64,000 nucleotides of DNA, from NCBI GenBank assembly GCA_963575645.1, contig OY754470.1, positions 26,456,501 to 26,520,500 of the forward strand, read 5' to 3'. The notes beneath the pieces were generated by a model. That model was not told where the DNA came from. It saw only the letters and a list, made by a program, of their open reading frames with translations, and ran no database searches. This DNA comes from Xanthostigma xanthostigma (lineage: Eukaryota > Arthropoda > Insecta > Raphidioptera > Raphidiidae). How positions within the stretch are numbered: position 1 is the stretch's first letter; each line of letters begins with the position of its first letter. The position numbers were made by a program, and so were the translations under genes. Positions 11,830 through 23,460 of the stretch are shown in pieces.

Positions 11830-12575
11830 ATTCCTACCCACAAGTGGGGAATGGTACTAGTTTAGGTCAAAATTCACTTTTAGTTTTGAGGTCCCCCGAA
11901 ACAAAAAAGCATATTTTTGGAAAAACTCTGTGCGTCAGTTTGTCTGTGAGCACGTTACAGGTTAAAGGGATGAGCGTAGTGAAACTAAATTTTGGGAGGA
12001 TGTTTGGTATGCAAATAATATAAAGAGCCTTACTGTGTTTGGAGAAAATTGGCGAATGCGCGGTAGAGATATATACTATAACATTGTTTTTTTTTCTAAC
12101 ATTGTTATACTTTTCATAACGGCTTATTATTAATTTTTAAAGAAAGTTTAGTTAATTTTTTGACGTGATAACGTCTTATAAATTGATGAAACACCAGCTG
12201 CACACACGAAAAAGTGTAACGTTCCGCCTGACCCTGTGCGTGCAAGCGAGAGCGCAGTATAAGCGATAGAGAGTCGTTAAAAATATAGTTTGACAGCTAC
12301 TAAAATTATTTAGGTTATGTATTATTAAATATGATATTCGAGCGGAATACGTTATCACGTAAAACTATCGTCCGTAAACCGACTTTACAGACAACCAATT
12401 TTTTTTTTCTAAACTTCAGAGTTCAGGAAATATTTTGAAAAAAATCAACTGTATTTTCGTTTTGTAGTTCTGTTAAAAATAAACTAGTTAAGCATGCTTT
12501 GATTCATTTTTACATGACGTGGAGCATATTATGTACGTAAGCATGGGAACGAATAGCAAATATCATGTTGAATAC
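11830..12575 (+). repeat. Dispersed repeat R2, copy 1 (body), interrupted by H1
   Basis: This stretch aligns block by block with 15205-15740: 'ggggaatggtactagtttag', 'atgagcg', 'ggaggatgtttggtatgcaa', 'catgacgtgga' and 'gaatagcaaatatca'. In copy 2 the T run before 'ctaaact' is continuous; here H1 (12162-12398) sits in that run. The body is then followed by THAP-gene sequence, and the R2 tail appears at 13449-13508. The family is not recognised. Confidence 0.75.
12162..12398 (+). mobile_element. H1 element, copy 2 (237 bp) inside R2
   Basis: It has the same GACGTGATAACGTC start and GACAACCAA end as the other H1 copies but a short interior. Comparison with the uninterrupted R2 copy at 15205-15857 places the insertion inside a run of T. 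This defines both ends to within the T run and supports T-rich target choice. Confidence 0.8.
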
Positions 12576-12719
12576 TATTGGCTATGTGCAAAGTAGGTGG
12601 TGGGGACAGTCAATATGATCGTAGTGCCCATGGTGACAAAAATGAGAAACAATTATGGATAGCTGTGTCAAATTTTCTTTGACATTTGATTAAATATTAT
12701 TATAAAATTTATTTTTGAA

Positions 12720-13538
12720 ATGGGTCACAGATGTTGTTGTGTAGTAAATTGTAAAAATAATGAAAAAATAGTACGTGTAAATTTTACACTTTTCCAAAAG
12801 TGAGCTGGAAATTAGAGCAAAGAAAGAAATGGATTGCTGCTGTAAAAAGGAGAAAGTAAGTAATTTTATTCATTATATTTTCGGAATAGTTTAATTATGT
12901 GGTAATATCTATTTTTATATTATTTTAGTGTTGATGGATCCCCGTGGACCCCAAAACCTCTGGATTCAATATGTAGTGCACACTTTATTGGAGGCAAAAA
13001 ATCATTTAAGCAAGCGAGTCCAAGCTACATTCCGACAATATTCCCTTCAATATATCGTACAAAAAAGGTTGATGAATTATTACAGATTTCAGCAAGATAT
13101 AAACGTACCGTGATACGAAGGAAGCCGAATGTTTCAGTTACCATACCAAATCAAAGTGCATCATTCATTGAAGATATAAGTGAAGTGAATACAGCTCTAC
13201 CTTCTATGGTCGATCGAGGATGTCAAGTAATTATAATCCCGGAGGTCGAGTTAAAGGAAACTACATTTACTTGCAACAGATACATTTATAATAATTACTG
13301 CCATGCTGAAATTCAAGTGGAAATAGCAACAACTTCAAGAATTGTTCCGGCTAGTACTTACAGAAAAACGGATAAAGGCTGTAATACTGATCACAAAACA
13401 TATGTAGTCTACCATATTCTTGATAAAATTCCTCATTTTATAACTATATCAAATATCAACATTTTGAAGTTGGATTGGTCCCGTCACCAGTTGACTGGAA
13501 TTTTTTTTATCCACTCATCGGTTACTATGCAGATCTAG
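12720..13538 (+). pseudogene. THAP-domain zinc-finger gene relic with an intron
   Basis: Exon 1 (12720-12855) starts at ATG and encodes CCVVNC, then after a one-base frameshift at about 12790 (in the T/C run) a FPKVSW segment and KKWIAAVKRR. A 73-bp GT..AG intron (12856-12928) joins, in the shifted frame, to exon 2 (12929-13538). Exon 2 encodes WTPKPLDSICSAHF, an aromatic-rich stretch and SPSYIPTIFPS. Together these make the C2-CH zinc site and C-terminal motif of a THAP DNA-binding domain. The following DRGCQV...KTDKGCNTD segment resembles the region after the THAP domain in THAP-bearing transposases of ISL2EU/Harbinger type. No catalytic domain follows. The last part of the frame runs into R2 tail sequence, so the gene is truncated as well as frameshifted. 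Confidence 0.75.
13449..13508 (+). repeat. R2 tail belonging to copy 1
   Basis: This 60-bp block ('ttttgaagttgga', 'ggtcccgtc', 'actggaatttttttt') matches the last 60 bp of R2 copy 2 (15800-15857) and, inverted, 28482-28530 and 31529-31570. Its separation from the copy 1 body by the THAP relic indicates that about 870 bp lies inside R2 here, replacing about 40 bp of the consensus. Confidence 0.7.
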
Positions 13539-15204
13539 TTTTTCTTAATTTTTCTATATTAACTCCAATGGTATTTAAATCGTTTGGATACATGGTATAT
13601 CAATACGCATATGTGTTGCCGTTAGTTAACAACACACATTCATCTATGTACTTACTACTTACTGTAATGTCTTTATGCTTTAAGTACTATCTGTCATCTC
13701 TCCATAATGAATAATGACAATCGTTGCAATCTGCAATTAAATCAGACATGCTCTTGTTCTCTCGCATAATCGGATATATATTACAATTTATAGACGTTGA
13801 ACAATTCGAATTACAAAAGTAGTTTTGTTCCTGAATCATCAATCTTTTCATACATTTAATCAAACGCATATACCTAACAAGAAATTTATACACGATAGCA
13901 AAAATACTATCATAAAGTATCAATAAAATTATCTAGTGTCCTATGACTTGAGTTGATCTTTCAGACAAATTACAGTTTGATACACTTCTAAGGCAGTAAA
14001 AAATGAGACTGTACATTTTACACTACACACTGCAGAAGTAAAACTGGTATACTGCTAAAAAATAAATTGGAACCGACCACCGAGATCTAATCTACGACTT
14101 TTAGGTTATGATGCCGCCATTTTAGTTTAATTATAAGTTATATTTCATTTTTCGTCATGAATCGATTTACCATAACATGCAGCCAAAAGAAGTTTTACTT
14201 CAAAATCAGTGCCATCTATCGGCGAGGGATGTCAACGGTTTTATTAAAAAAATAATGAGGACCCAATAAGTTGAAAAATAAATAAACTGTTCGCAGTCTT
14301 GCCATAATGCAGTCGATATGACGTAGGCATGTGGAGGTGTTTGCCGTGAATCACTTTTTATATAAGATCGACTTTTATGATAAACGAGACGCTGTAACGG
14401 TGCCATCTGTCGGTAAAAGACACTTGTCAAAATGTTATTTTTTATTACCAAAGTTGGTTATAGAAGTTAAACTACCAGCCATCAATATATATGTGCATGT
14501 AGACAGGAACTTACCATGTTGCAACGTAAAGCTGCGTTTAAATCGACATTTGGACGTAATTCGAGCAAAGTCCGTTTAAAAGATCGCGTACACTTATCCG
14601 GCACGGACCAGCCAAAATGAACCAGAAAAGCCTATTCCTGAGGTTACATGATATTTAACGGAATACCGCAAATCGATCGGTCGCCTGCGTGCTGGCCCGA
14701 TCTAGTGTGCTAGTGATGTGTTGTGATAGAGTGAACCCAAAACCTTTTTTTCTCTAACTTTTATCTGTTCTTACCACATCGTCAAAATAAACTACACCCT
14801 CCCATGTAGAATCATTACTTGAAACCTGCAAAATGTGTGTCGCACTGCACGGAACCAGCACGAATATTCGAGTTATTGTATAATTTTGTATCTTTCGTCT
14901 AAACTAAAATAAGTAGTGAAATAAATTTTCGTTTACAAAAAGGTTATTTAAACAAGAACAGTACTCTTATGTGTATTACAGGATTGAAAAGATACAAAAT
15001 TAATGAGTGCAACAAGGCAAGGGCGTATATAGGGGGGTAAAGGAGGTAATTACCCCCCCCCCCGGATCAAATTAAGTAATTTATTAAATAAAATAAATAA
15101 CTATGTAGATGTACCTATATTATAGTTCGTAATACGATTTCATTTCTGAAAGTTAGTTCGGTAAAGTAACTATATTAATAAGTAATGTTGTCGCTCATTT
15201 TAAT
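13539..15204. other. Non-coding stretch with small repeat fragments
   Basis: At 14190-14204 the terminal motif of R3 (aagaagttttacttc) appears. The phrase 'gtgccatctatcgg' / 'gtgccatctgtcgg' occurs twice, at about 14211 and 14400, each followed by a T/A-rich block. At 15015-15063 a small inverted unit ends in a run of C (gggcgtatataggggg / ttaccccccc). The open frames here show no recognised domain. Confidence 0.4.
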
Positions 15205-15857
15205 ATTCCAACCCACAAAAGGGGAATGGTACTAGTTTAGGTCAAAAATCACTTTTCAAAAATTTTACAATATCTTTCCGTTTTGAGGTAACCGAATCAA
15301 AAAACATATTTTTGAAAAAACTATGTGCGTCTGTTAGTCTGTTTGTCTGTGAACACGATACAGGTCAAACGGATGAGCGGATTGAAAACAAATTTTAGGA
15401 GGATGTTTGGTATGCAAATATGAAGAGCCCTATTGTTTTTGGGGAAAATCGGCGCATGCGCAGAAGATATATTTGCTATAACGGTGTTTTTTATATAATA
15501 ATGGTATACTTTTCATAACGGTTTATTATTTTATTTATTTTTTCAAGAAAGTTTTGTTAAAAAGTTTTTTTTTCTAAACTTTATAGTTTCGGAAATATTT
15601 TGAAAATAAAAAAAATCAGCCGCTCTTTTGTTTTATGGATCTGTCAGAAATAAACAAGTTCGGATTAATGTTTGCATGACGTGGATCATACTATGTCGGT
15701 AACCATGGCAACGAATAGCAAATATCATATTGAATACTAGCCATTACCCGCGTCACCTCACGCGATATCAGAAATTTTATTTTCTTTATTATAATCAAAT
15801 GTCAACATTTTTGAAGTTGGAATGGTCCCGTCGCCTAATTGGCTGGAATTTTTTTAC
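15205..15857 (+). repeat. Dispersed repeat R2, copy 2 (uninterrupted reference copy)
   Basis: This is the most complete R2 copy. It starts at 'ttccaacccacaaaagggg', runs through the conserved 'gcgcatgcgcagaa' and 'aaccatggcaacgaatag' blocks, contains 'actagccattacccgcgtca' and ends 'ggctggaattttttt'. It serves as the empty site for H1 in copy 1 and for the Helitron in copy 4. It has no coding capacity and no family name that I recognise. Confidence 0.75.
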
Positions 15858-16154
15858 CTTATGTTCTCAATCCTGTGATGCATTCTGTAGAGTGGGCCTG
15901 TAAACGATTCTTTAGAGTTTAGAACATTTACAGGCATTTCAGTGTTGCCACTACATATGAGCGCAGCTTGGGCTATTAAACGCGTCGCGAATTAAACATA
16001 TTGCCGGTGTCTCCGAAACGAGTTATAAAATCGTTTTCCTGGAACTTGTCTAACGACCTTCTTCCTTTCTCTTCATCCTTCACTTTACTTCCGATCATTC
16101 AAAGAGTTGTTCAACATTTCTAGCTCTCATACTTATCCCATTATTTTTTTTTTA

Positions 16155-16480
16155 ATGCTCGACATATATTACTGGCTGTACCAAATCACGCGTTGCTGTG
16201 GCTCAGTCTGGCTTACTGTTACGTTCAACAGATGACGCTCCCGTTGTCGTTAAATATTTAGTACAGCGTGTGTTGCTTTAACGTCCAACTGATGGCACTG
16301 CATGGCGCTGATTTTCAACAAAATTAGGTTTTGACCTGTCACAGGTGTGACATCTATACAGTATGGTATATGAAAATGCGCGTATTCGAATGCAACGTTG
16401 TGTCAAAATTTCAAAGCAATCGGAGAGATTTATGATTTTGAACAAACGAACATTAGGTGCATCTTTATTTATATAAAATA
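16155..16480 (-). mobile_element. Helitron-type repeat carrying part of the GCGCCATCTGTTG minisatellite
   Basis: It begins 'ctggctgtaccaaatcacgcg' and 'gctgtggctcagtctgg', like the end of the element at 30620. It then contains 'cagcgtgtgttgctttaacg' and 'tttcaacaaaattaggttttg', and ends near 'gcatctttatttatataaaa', a degenerate Helitron 5' region on the minus strand. CTAG at the terminus has decayed. Confidence 0.5.
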
Positions 16481-16569
16481 AAATAAGACACCTTGGTATT
16501 ATGGTATGATGAAATTAACGGGATACAAGGCTAAATATAAAAACAATTTTTATTCAACAGAACTTCATT

Positions 16570-16615
16570 TAATAGTCAACGTTTCGGCAAGCAATTATTG
16601 CCTTCTTCAGGACCT
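16570..16615 (-). ncRNA. Hammerhead-like core, minus strand
   Basis: Read on the minus strand from 16610: CTGAAGA, one base, stem GGCAA / TTGCC with a 7-base loop, then GAAACGTTGAC. The layout is the same as at 5348, 7631 and 17010. It is probably a remnant of a Penelope-like terminal repeat. Cleavage activity is unproven, and the extra base before helix II departs from the standard core. Confidence 0.4.
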
Positions 16616-16943
16616 TAAAAATTTATTTATATATTTTATTTATTTATATAGATGTACTAGCCGTTTTATTTATTTATATAGATGTACTAGCCGCTCGGGC
16701 TGACTTTGCTCGGATTTGTAGGTTGCTTAAAGATTAAGTTGTCGCCGATTTCTTTAATGAAATATAGCTTTATTTACCGGGAGTTACCCGGGAATAATAG
16801 TCCCCTGTTATGAGAGCATAATGAGCCTCCCACATATTTCATCGCGGTATTCGCTGAAGTTAAAAAAGTCTAAGCTAGGAGCACTTGTAAACTGTACGTC
16901 GTGTGAAGTCAGAAGTGGAATGACTTGGAATATTGTCAAATAA

Positions 16944-17122
16944 TTGAAGGAGATTTATTTGGTTGAGGAACAATTGAAAATAAGCTTTACCAATATATCG
17001 CTTGTGGCCAACGTTTCGAAAAATATATTTTCATCATCAGGGCCTCAATGCAAGTATTTTTCGAAACGTTGGCCACAAGCGATATATTCCTATTTGTTCC
17101 TCAACCAAATAAATCTCCTTCA
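16944..17122. mobile_element. Compact foldback with hammerhead-like core
   Basis: The arms of about 75-95 bases are inverted copies: 'gaaggagatttatttggttg' and its reverse at the ends, 'ggccaacgtttcg' and 'cgaaacgttggcc' near the centre. On the minus strand 17040-17010 reads CTGATGA, one base, stem GAAAA/TTTTC with a TATAT loop, then GAAACGTT. The right arm keeps only the GAAACGTTGGCC half. An open frame across it is a by-product of the palindrome. Confidence 0.65.
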
Positions 17123-17791
17123 ATACATATTTTGGAACAAAACTTCTACTAACATTGTCAAATAAATATTGAAAATTTAACTAACTTACAAATTGTTTAT
17201 GTGTCACCTGGTAGGTAAATCTTTACATTAATTAATTTGCAACTTTAATAAATTCAGTTACAATCGCGATAACCTTTTCAAAGGTATGCAGATCTGCATT
17301 TCATTTTGCGTTTTTATTTCGTATGCAGTTTATTAGCATCAAAAATTTAATATTATTTATATAAAACAAATTATGCAAATTGATATGAAGCATAGATGAA
17401 CGACAAGTTTCAGATACCAGTTGTGCACGCTAGAAGTGGGATACATCGAGGTCAGATAACAGATTAATAAAATACTTAAACATTGTATACATTATTTATA
17501 ATTACGTGTATCATTTAAGTTCAGTTGCATGATGTTTTGAGAGCACCTAACCGACGATCTTTATACAAAATAAGCTAATAGAAAGTTCATTTTAAAATTA
17601 CGGCTCAACATTAATATTAAACCGATGTAATTTTTTAAAAAATGTCAAATAAGAATTTAGAATCGATTTTTTCAATCAATTTCTGAGTGAAGAATGAAAC
17701 TTTTGATAGCCTGAGATCCGGTATTAGAAATATATACCCTCATCTGTTATTTGATGGTGACAAAGATTACCTATAATATGTTAGGTTATAA
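17123..17791. other. Non-coding stretch, nothing recognised
   Basis: AT-rich sequence without repeat partners that I could find in the window. Confidence 0.35.
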
Positions 17792-17933
17792 ATGTCGCCG
17801 GGATATTGTCAAACCCGTGATATTATAATTTTACTTAGTGAAATTATAATATCACGACTCTTTGTCAATCGTAATATTGTAATTTCACTAGTGAAATTAC
17901 AATATCACGGATTTGACAATATCCCGGCGACAT
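17792..17933. mobile_element. Palindrome-within-palindrome MITE, 142 bp
   Basis: The outer inverted arms are 'atgtcgccgggatattgtca' and its reverse. Inside them, two further palindromes centred near 17840 and 17890 each read 'gtgatattRtaatttcact...agtgaaattRYaatatcac'. The element could fold as one long hairpin or as a cruciform with two side arms. It has no coding capacity; the flanks are TA-rich. Confidence 0.8.
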
Positions 17934-20216
17934 ATATACATTGATAAATTGCCTAGCTAAATCGCGTACCGATGCTGTTAAATTAAATAAATTCCAATTA
18001 ACTTTTTTGGATCAATTTCCCCATAAGATAGAGAATATGACACAAGAAATTGGTAAAATACAAGTTGTCTACTTTCCCGCAATCCACGAACGCCACTGGA
18101 ATCAGCCGAAAGTTCTGGAAGTATCGAGAAACGAGGCTGGATAAGGCAGCGCGAACAGTGCAGGCGATAACTTTCGAAGAAGTTAATTGATTTTGACGAA
18201 TTTTGGTCCACATGTTGAAATTCACTACCGCACGAATCATATTTAAAATGGGTCCAATCGGACAAATTCTAAGGGTGGTATTTTAGGGATTGAAAAATGT
18301 TTTTGGTCCCAAAAATACCGAAAAATTTCCCCGAATCGTTTCAAAATTGAAATTTAACCCTTTAGTAATAATTAAAATGTGGCACCAAAATCTTAATAAA
18401 ACCGGCCCGAATGGGCCGGTCTTACAAATTTTATGAAAACACTAGTTTGCTGATAGAGATTCACTTACTAAAAGTTGTATTTAATTTGGTGCAGATGCTG
18501 GATTTTTATATTAGTAAAAAAATATTAAAGGGTTAAATTTTATATTTTGTCCAAAAAGAAAATTTAAGTTCATATAATAAAGCCACACTGCCTGTATTAG
18601 CAAATACACTATATTGTCGGCAAGGTTTCGCACTGTGACCCCAATTTTTATTTAATTCAGATTTCATTTGAAAAAGATAATTGAACGATTCAATAAGTAG
18701 GTATAATGTTTGCAAAACTTTTTTACATTTTCGCATGTATAAACAAACCAATTATTTTTATTACAATCAACCATATTTTCCGCTTTGATAAAATTAAAAT
18801 TTATTTATTTCTTCAAATCTTACAAAAAATATGCATAATTAATAATACTTGGTATGTGAATAAACAGTAGGTACTTTAAATATAAGTACATATATCGTGT
18901 TCTAATCTATTTACGCCAATTTTGGTTTGACAATGACAGATTGTAACCACAATTTCCATAGTCGTAGGAACACTAATGATGATTTCAAACTATAAAGTTG
19001 AACATTACAAAAAATAAAAAAAAACAAATGATTGATCTATACAGGAAAAGATCGCTTTTCAAACTACATTTTGATCAAAAGGCAGACAAATTCATTTCAA
19101 TTGGTCAGTTATTCCAAAATTTTGGAACGCTTTTCTTATTAAGAAATGGCAAAAACGGCCACAAATTAATTTGAATTAGGGATTATAAAAAAAATAAAGT
19201 GGGCAGCAAAAATAGTAGGTTGGCAGCTGCTGAGGAGGCTAGTATAAAGTAAAAAGTAGCAGCTTAATAATCAGTTGTAAGCTTTGTTTTAATTTAACGA
19301 GTTTTTGTTTTGTTAACTGAATTTATTATTAAGCAGAAACTTGACGGCGGATAAAAAATGGAAAATTGATATTCCTAAATGCTATATCATATCTTTAAAG
19401 TTATTATCAAATAATAAACAAAGAAACAACATTCAGAACCGTAATATAAAAACGCCATCGCATCGACACGACTCCATAATTGTTTTTTAAAGAACTACCC
19501 CCAAACGCCCTCCCCTTTTCACTAGTCGCCAAGTCATTATTTATAGTACCTTGCCTATGATTTCAATTGACTTGTTTAATATGTTCGCTACCTTAAAGTA
19601 GCAACCATTATTTATAATTATGTATAATACCTTGTGTTTCAAGCTCTTCTAATATAATTATTGCCAAAATATTTAATCTCTGTCAAGTTATTTTTTAGTT
19701 GCAAATAGTTAGTCGCCAGGGAAATAATAAGCGTTAAAAAATATGTGTGGTTACAATTTAGATTATTGTCAAAGCATTTTCTGAGAATGCGTTTAGCAGA
19801 TCAGCATTAGGACGTCAAGTTAAAGGAATGTTTAAATATCTAACAAATGGCTAAATTGTTTGAACAGCCCTGGTCAAATGGTTGGCAACGGCGTGTGCGG
19901 TGAGCAAGGAATAAGGACAATACAGTCGTTTCATATTATGCGGCTGCAGACAGTCAAGAATGCGTTAACGGTTAAATAGTTCCGCGTGTAGTCCTTTACT
20001 CCTTTGGTCTAACAGTTTGACGTTTAATGCATATGTGTGAACAAGTTCACTCAGCCTGAACAGCCTTTTATTTTACTGCATTCTTCATACATAATAGTAT
20101 AAAATACAGTATGTTCGTTTACGAATCCACCGAGAAGTCAATTATTGACTTAATCGTTTTCGGGATAAAGATATCCCACCAAAAACATAAACGTAAAAAA
20201 AAAGTTCGATACCATA
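17934..20216. other. Long non-coding stretch
   Basis: No credible coding sequence. A 20-base GC palindrome 'accggcccgaatgggccggt' lies at about 18401-18420 in otherwise AT-rich DNA. The phrase 'aattgttttttaaagaacta' at 19478-19500 with 'aaacgcc' is shared with 59607-59690. The open frame at 17941-18144 and its antisense frames show no domain. Confidence 0.4.
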
Positions 20217-20655
20217 AAGGAAAATATTCATATGTCTAAGGTGGAGCAGTTTCCAAGATACGAATGTCCAAAAATAATGATTTTGAACCTGCACTGACTG
20301 GCATCATAATTCACGAGCGTCTAACCGGTGCTGAAAGCATGGACCCGAATGAGTCCGAAGACTACTCGCGTCTAGTCGGTACTGAAGCATGGTATATAAC
20401 TATAATTTTTCGTGTCTAGATAGTATTTAAGTAGAATAAGGAAGAATATAACTTTGCTCAATACAAGGAACAAGTGAATTTGCCGAAAAAAATAATTGAG
20501 ATCTAAGAAGGCACCCAAGCTTTCAATTGGCAAGTTTACATACACGAGTCATTTATAAAAACTTGCCAACAGATAAAATGGGGTCAAAAAGGACTTGAAA
20601 TGGTTCGTGTAAATATAGTTTTACGAGAACTTGACCGATGCACTCCGTGCGATAT
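20217..20655 (+). repeat. Dispersed repeat R1, copy 2
   Basis: It shares 'aagatacgaatgtccaaaa', 'ctactcgcgtctagtcggt', 'tatttaagtagaata' and 'gagatctaag' with copy 1. It ends with 'gatgcactccgtgcgatatg', the inverted form of the copy 1 start, so the two copies together reveal terminal inverted repeats. The left end of this copy is missing. Confidence 0.55.
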
Positions 20656-21193
20656 GATCTGCTATTTTTGTATGGATTTAATTTTTCTAATAAATATAAG
20701 GCGACTCTTCTGATACGTTAGACCCAAAAATGTTGAATATTTGACTGATCTAACTTGTTAAATTAACGAAAATACTGAAGTAATAAAATATTAATGCTGA
20801 AGATACTTTTCATTATTTTTTTAAAGCTGATCATTTTATATTCGGTACACTGTCTAACACACGATTCAATAAGCTAAGAACGCACTTTAAACGTGAATAA
20901 AAAGAAATTAAATTAACTACTACAGTTTAACAAAATAATCCTGAACGCCATATGATTTGTTCTACTCAAAATAATAATTAATTGAACAACTGAACACACC
21001 GTACACTGAATGTCTTCGAGCTGAGAAAAGAAAGAAGACAATATCACAAATTCATCTGACAATACGTTGTAAGTTTTCATATTAGAATAAAAATATTTAT
21101 TCAACATGCGTGAGTAATATATAATTTTGGGGCCCTGCTAAATTCGGGAGAAATAATAAATTACTTCATGTTGACGCGTAGAGTGCTAATAAT

Positions 21194-21321
21194 GAGCCGA
21201 AACTGTACGATAATGTATTACTGCATAGTTTCTGGACCAATAGGAACGCGGTAACGAGCCGAAACTGTACAGTAATGAATTATTACTGCATAGTTTCTGG
21301 ACCAATAGGAACGCGGTAGCG
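21194..21321 (+). repeat. Two-unit tandem repeat, about 62-66 bp
   Basis: The unit starting 'gagccgaaactgtac' at 21194 recurs at 21256; both continue through 'tactgcatagtttctgg' and 'accaataggaacgcggta'. Each unit holds an imperfect palindrome, 'aaactgtac...gcatagttt'. It is a simple recent duplication; the second unit has a few extra bases. Confidence 0.75.
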
Positions 21322-21533
21322 ATTTGTATATATGAAAACAGCATTGCAATTCACCGAAAGTCAGGGCCATCTTGTGTGCATCGAAGGCGGTGGGAAGGAG
21401 GATATTCTACTCGCGTGTTACCGCACTCGCTACGCCCGTGGAATCTTCTCCTTCTCTCACTAGTCGCACAATATACTATTTCCTGTAGTTTCCTCTAGTT
21501 TATGAGTACTAGTAAAATTTATTATTTTACTAG

Positions 21534-21620
21534 CCGCAACTCGCGGCTCCGCACGCGATTGAGATGAAACACGGTAGCGACACAATTGTGGAGCCTTTGA
21601 CCTTGTTACAGTCAGAACTG
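21534..21620 (-). mobile_element. Helitron 3' end, minus orientation
   Basis: The complement of 'ctagccgcaactcgcggctc' gives a GC hairpin ending in CTAG next to T, followed inward by 'cgcacgcgattgagat', which also occurs at 56720. The body to the right could not be delimited. Confidence 0.5.
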
Positions 21621-22662
21621 CGTCTCTTTCAGGCTCCATCGAACGAACTGCAGTTTACCATTTTAAAATACAATGTTTATACACTTAAATGTTGTTTTTT
21701 TGGTCAGAAATCTTCGCGGTTGCGCGTCCAACAATTCACCAAAGTTTCATCATAAACGAATGCTACAGGAACACAATTTTTGTCTATTTCTTTTTATTAT
21801 TCTCAAGTGGACATCGAACGCTATAAACATATTTTTAAAACAATATATGCCTTCAACACACAAGCCTTAGCAGTTAAGCGTGTAAAATTGGTATTACATA
21901 TAATTTAGGTTGCATATATTTGAAAATAATGGATTCATGGATGTAGTAAGTGCCTTTTTTGTGAGATATTTAAATCTATAAAATGCTGCTATTAAAAATT
22001 AAAAACAAAATCTACCAGCTTTCCATGTTTGTGTAAAAACGTCGTTTTTTAAATGTTAATATGGGAAACAAACTTGGTTTGCGCCGTTCACAGGCCTGAT
22101 CTAGGAAGCTGAAATTTTGGTAGAATTTTTAATCGAAAACAATAAAATTAAAAAAAAAACACCGTAAGTTATATACCTATATATAAAAAAACATTACTCT
22201 CCTGATTATTTTTTACTTTATGATAAGCAGTGGTATGTAATAATGTTGGCAACATTTTATAACTAGAATGTTACCGTGACTGTGAGAGGTTTTATTTCAA
22301 ATTCCTGTTGAACTGTTGGAAGATCGTAAAAACAAGTTTTGTTGATTTGTTGAATTACTGCTTGAAATGCATAATTGTACGTGGTTGTTATAAAAATATG
22401 GATTCATGATGACTGATGAGTGTCTGTACTCACTATTTGAAAGATAATGCCTTTAATTCGCGGCAGGATAGCGATGTGATTAGTCTTTGCTTTTATTTAT
22501 TTCTTATTCAAACATGTCGAGTTTGCTTGGCCGGGAGCAGTTTTACATAGGTATTTATTAATAGAATTCAGTACGTATTAAATTTTTTTCTATATTTATT
22601 GTTATTTTCGAGATACGACTCAAATTTGCATTTTTAAAGAAAAGCGTAGTATAGTAGACTAA
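21621..22662. other. Non-coding stretch with one shared fragment
   Basis: The segment 22020-22130 ('tgatctaggaagctgaaatt' and 'gttaatatgggaaacaaact') is related to the inverted pair inside the hAT element at 5153-6304. Otherwise nothing is recognised. Confidence 0.4.
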
Positions 22663-23353
22663 TTCGCTATATTATCGATGATTTCTTACTGTGACACAGC
22701 TTATGTACCTCACCTACGTTCCAGCGATAAAGATCGTCTTAGGATCTTACAAAATTCGTGCGTTCGGTATGCCTATGGGATTCGGAAATACGATCATATC
22801 TCGGAATACAGACGCAAATCTAATATGCTTAGTATTGACACAATTATGATCATAAATTTTAGATTGATGGTTCATAAAATTTTGGTAAGAAAAATACCCG
22901 AATACTTGTTCAACAAATTGATTATAAAAAATATTTATGAATATAATCTAAGATTTTGCAACCGTTTAGTTATTCCCAGATTTCGTACTACCAAATTTAC
23001 CAAGAGCTTTACCTACATGGCAGCACATTGGTACAACAAATTACCAACCGAAATAAAATCTTTGAGTATTTCCACCTTTAAAGTAAGACTCAAAGAATGG
23101 ATTATTGACAGCCATAACTAATAAGTTATTTTGATATTTTTTAGATTCATCATTATTATTATGTAATAAATTATAAGATGCCGCTGTTCTAAATATCTTT
23201 TTTTTTTAGGTATTATTATGTAAATATTTGTATTCTGTTCACAAATTATTGTATATTTTTTTCTTTGTGAGGGAGAGTTGAAAAACAGCATTTTTGCTGA
23301 ACTCATTTACCCTTTTGATTTCCTCATCAATAAACTATTATTATTATTATTAT
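22663..23353 (+). mobile_element. LINE 3' end, 5'-truncated
   Basis: A reverse-transcriptase C-terminal segment is followed by a 3' UTR that ends in the short tandem tail (ATT)n at 23336-23353. Severe 5' truncation and a microsatellite tail are the normal outcome of target-primed reverse transcription. Confidence 0.75.
22678..23121 (+). pseudogene. LINE ORF2 C-terminus (non-LTR reverse transcriptase)
   Basis: The 147-residue segment carries the pattern found downstream of the RT fingers and palm in Jockey/CR1-group elements. It has Y-CDTAYVP, then LRILQNSCVRYAYGIRK, and ends W-YNKLPTEIKSL-STFK-RLKEWI. The catalytic YxDD motif and the endonuclease are missing through 5' truncation, so this cannot encode an active enzyme. 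The frame is still open to its stop codon, which suggests a fairly recent insertion. Confidence 0.75.
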
Positions 23354-23354
23354 A

Positions 23355-23460
23355 TAGTATACTTTTATTATATACCGAGCATAGGAAAAAAATCGAACCA
23401 TTAGGGTGTAAACATACATACTTTTTTAAAGTCGTAAGAGCTCGCTAGTCCTGATTGGCT
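23355..23460 (+). repeat. Short repeat shared with 34553-34640
   Basis: The blocks 'atacttttattatataccga', 'cgaaccattagggtg' and 'ttttaaagtcgtaag' recur in the same order at 34553-34640. The family is unknown. Confidence 0.5.

Noticed and set aside
12600..13540. Functional THAP transcription factor gene
   Set aside because: Exon 1 needs a one-base shift to keep the zinc-finger frame, and the 3' end runs into repeat sequence.
18401..18420. GC palindrome as a transcription terminator
   Set aside because: Intrinsic terminators of that type are bacterial; nothing else here is bacterial and no transcription unit ends at this site.
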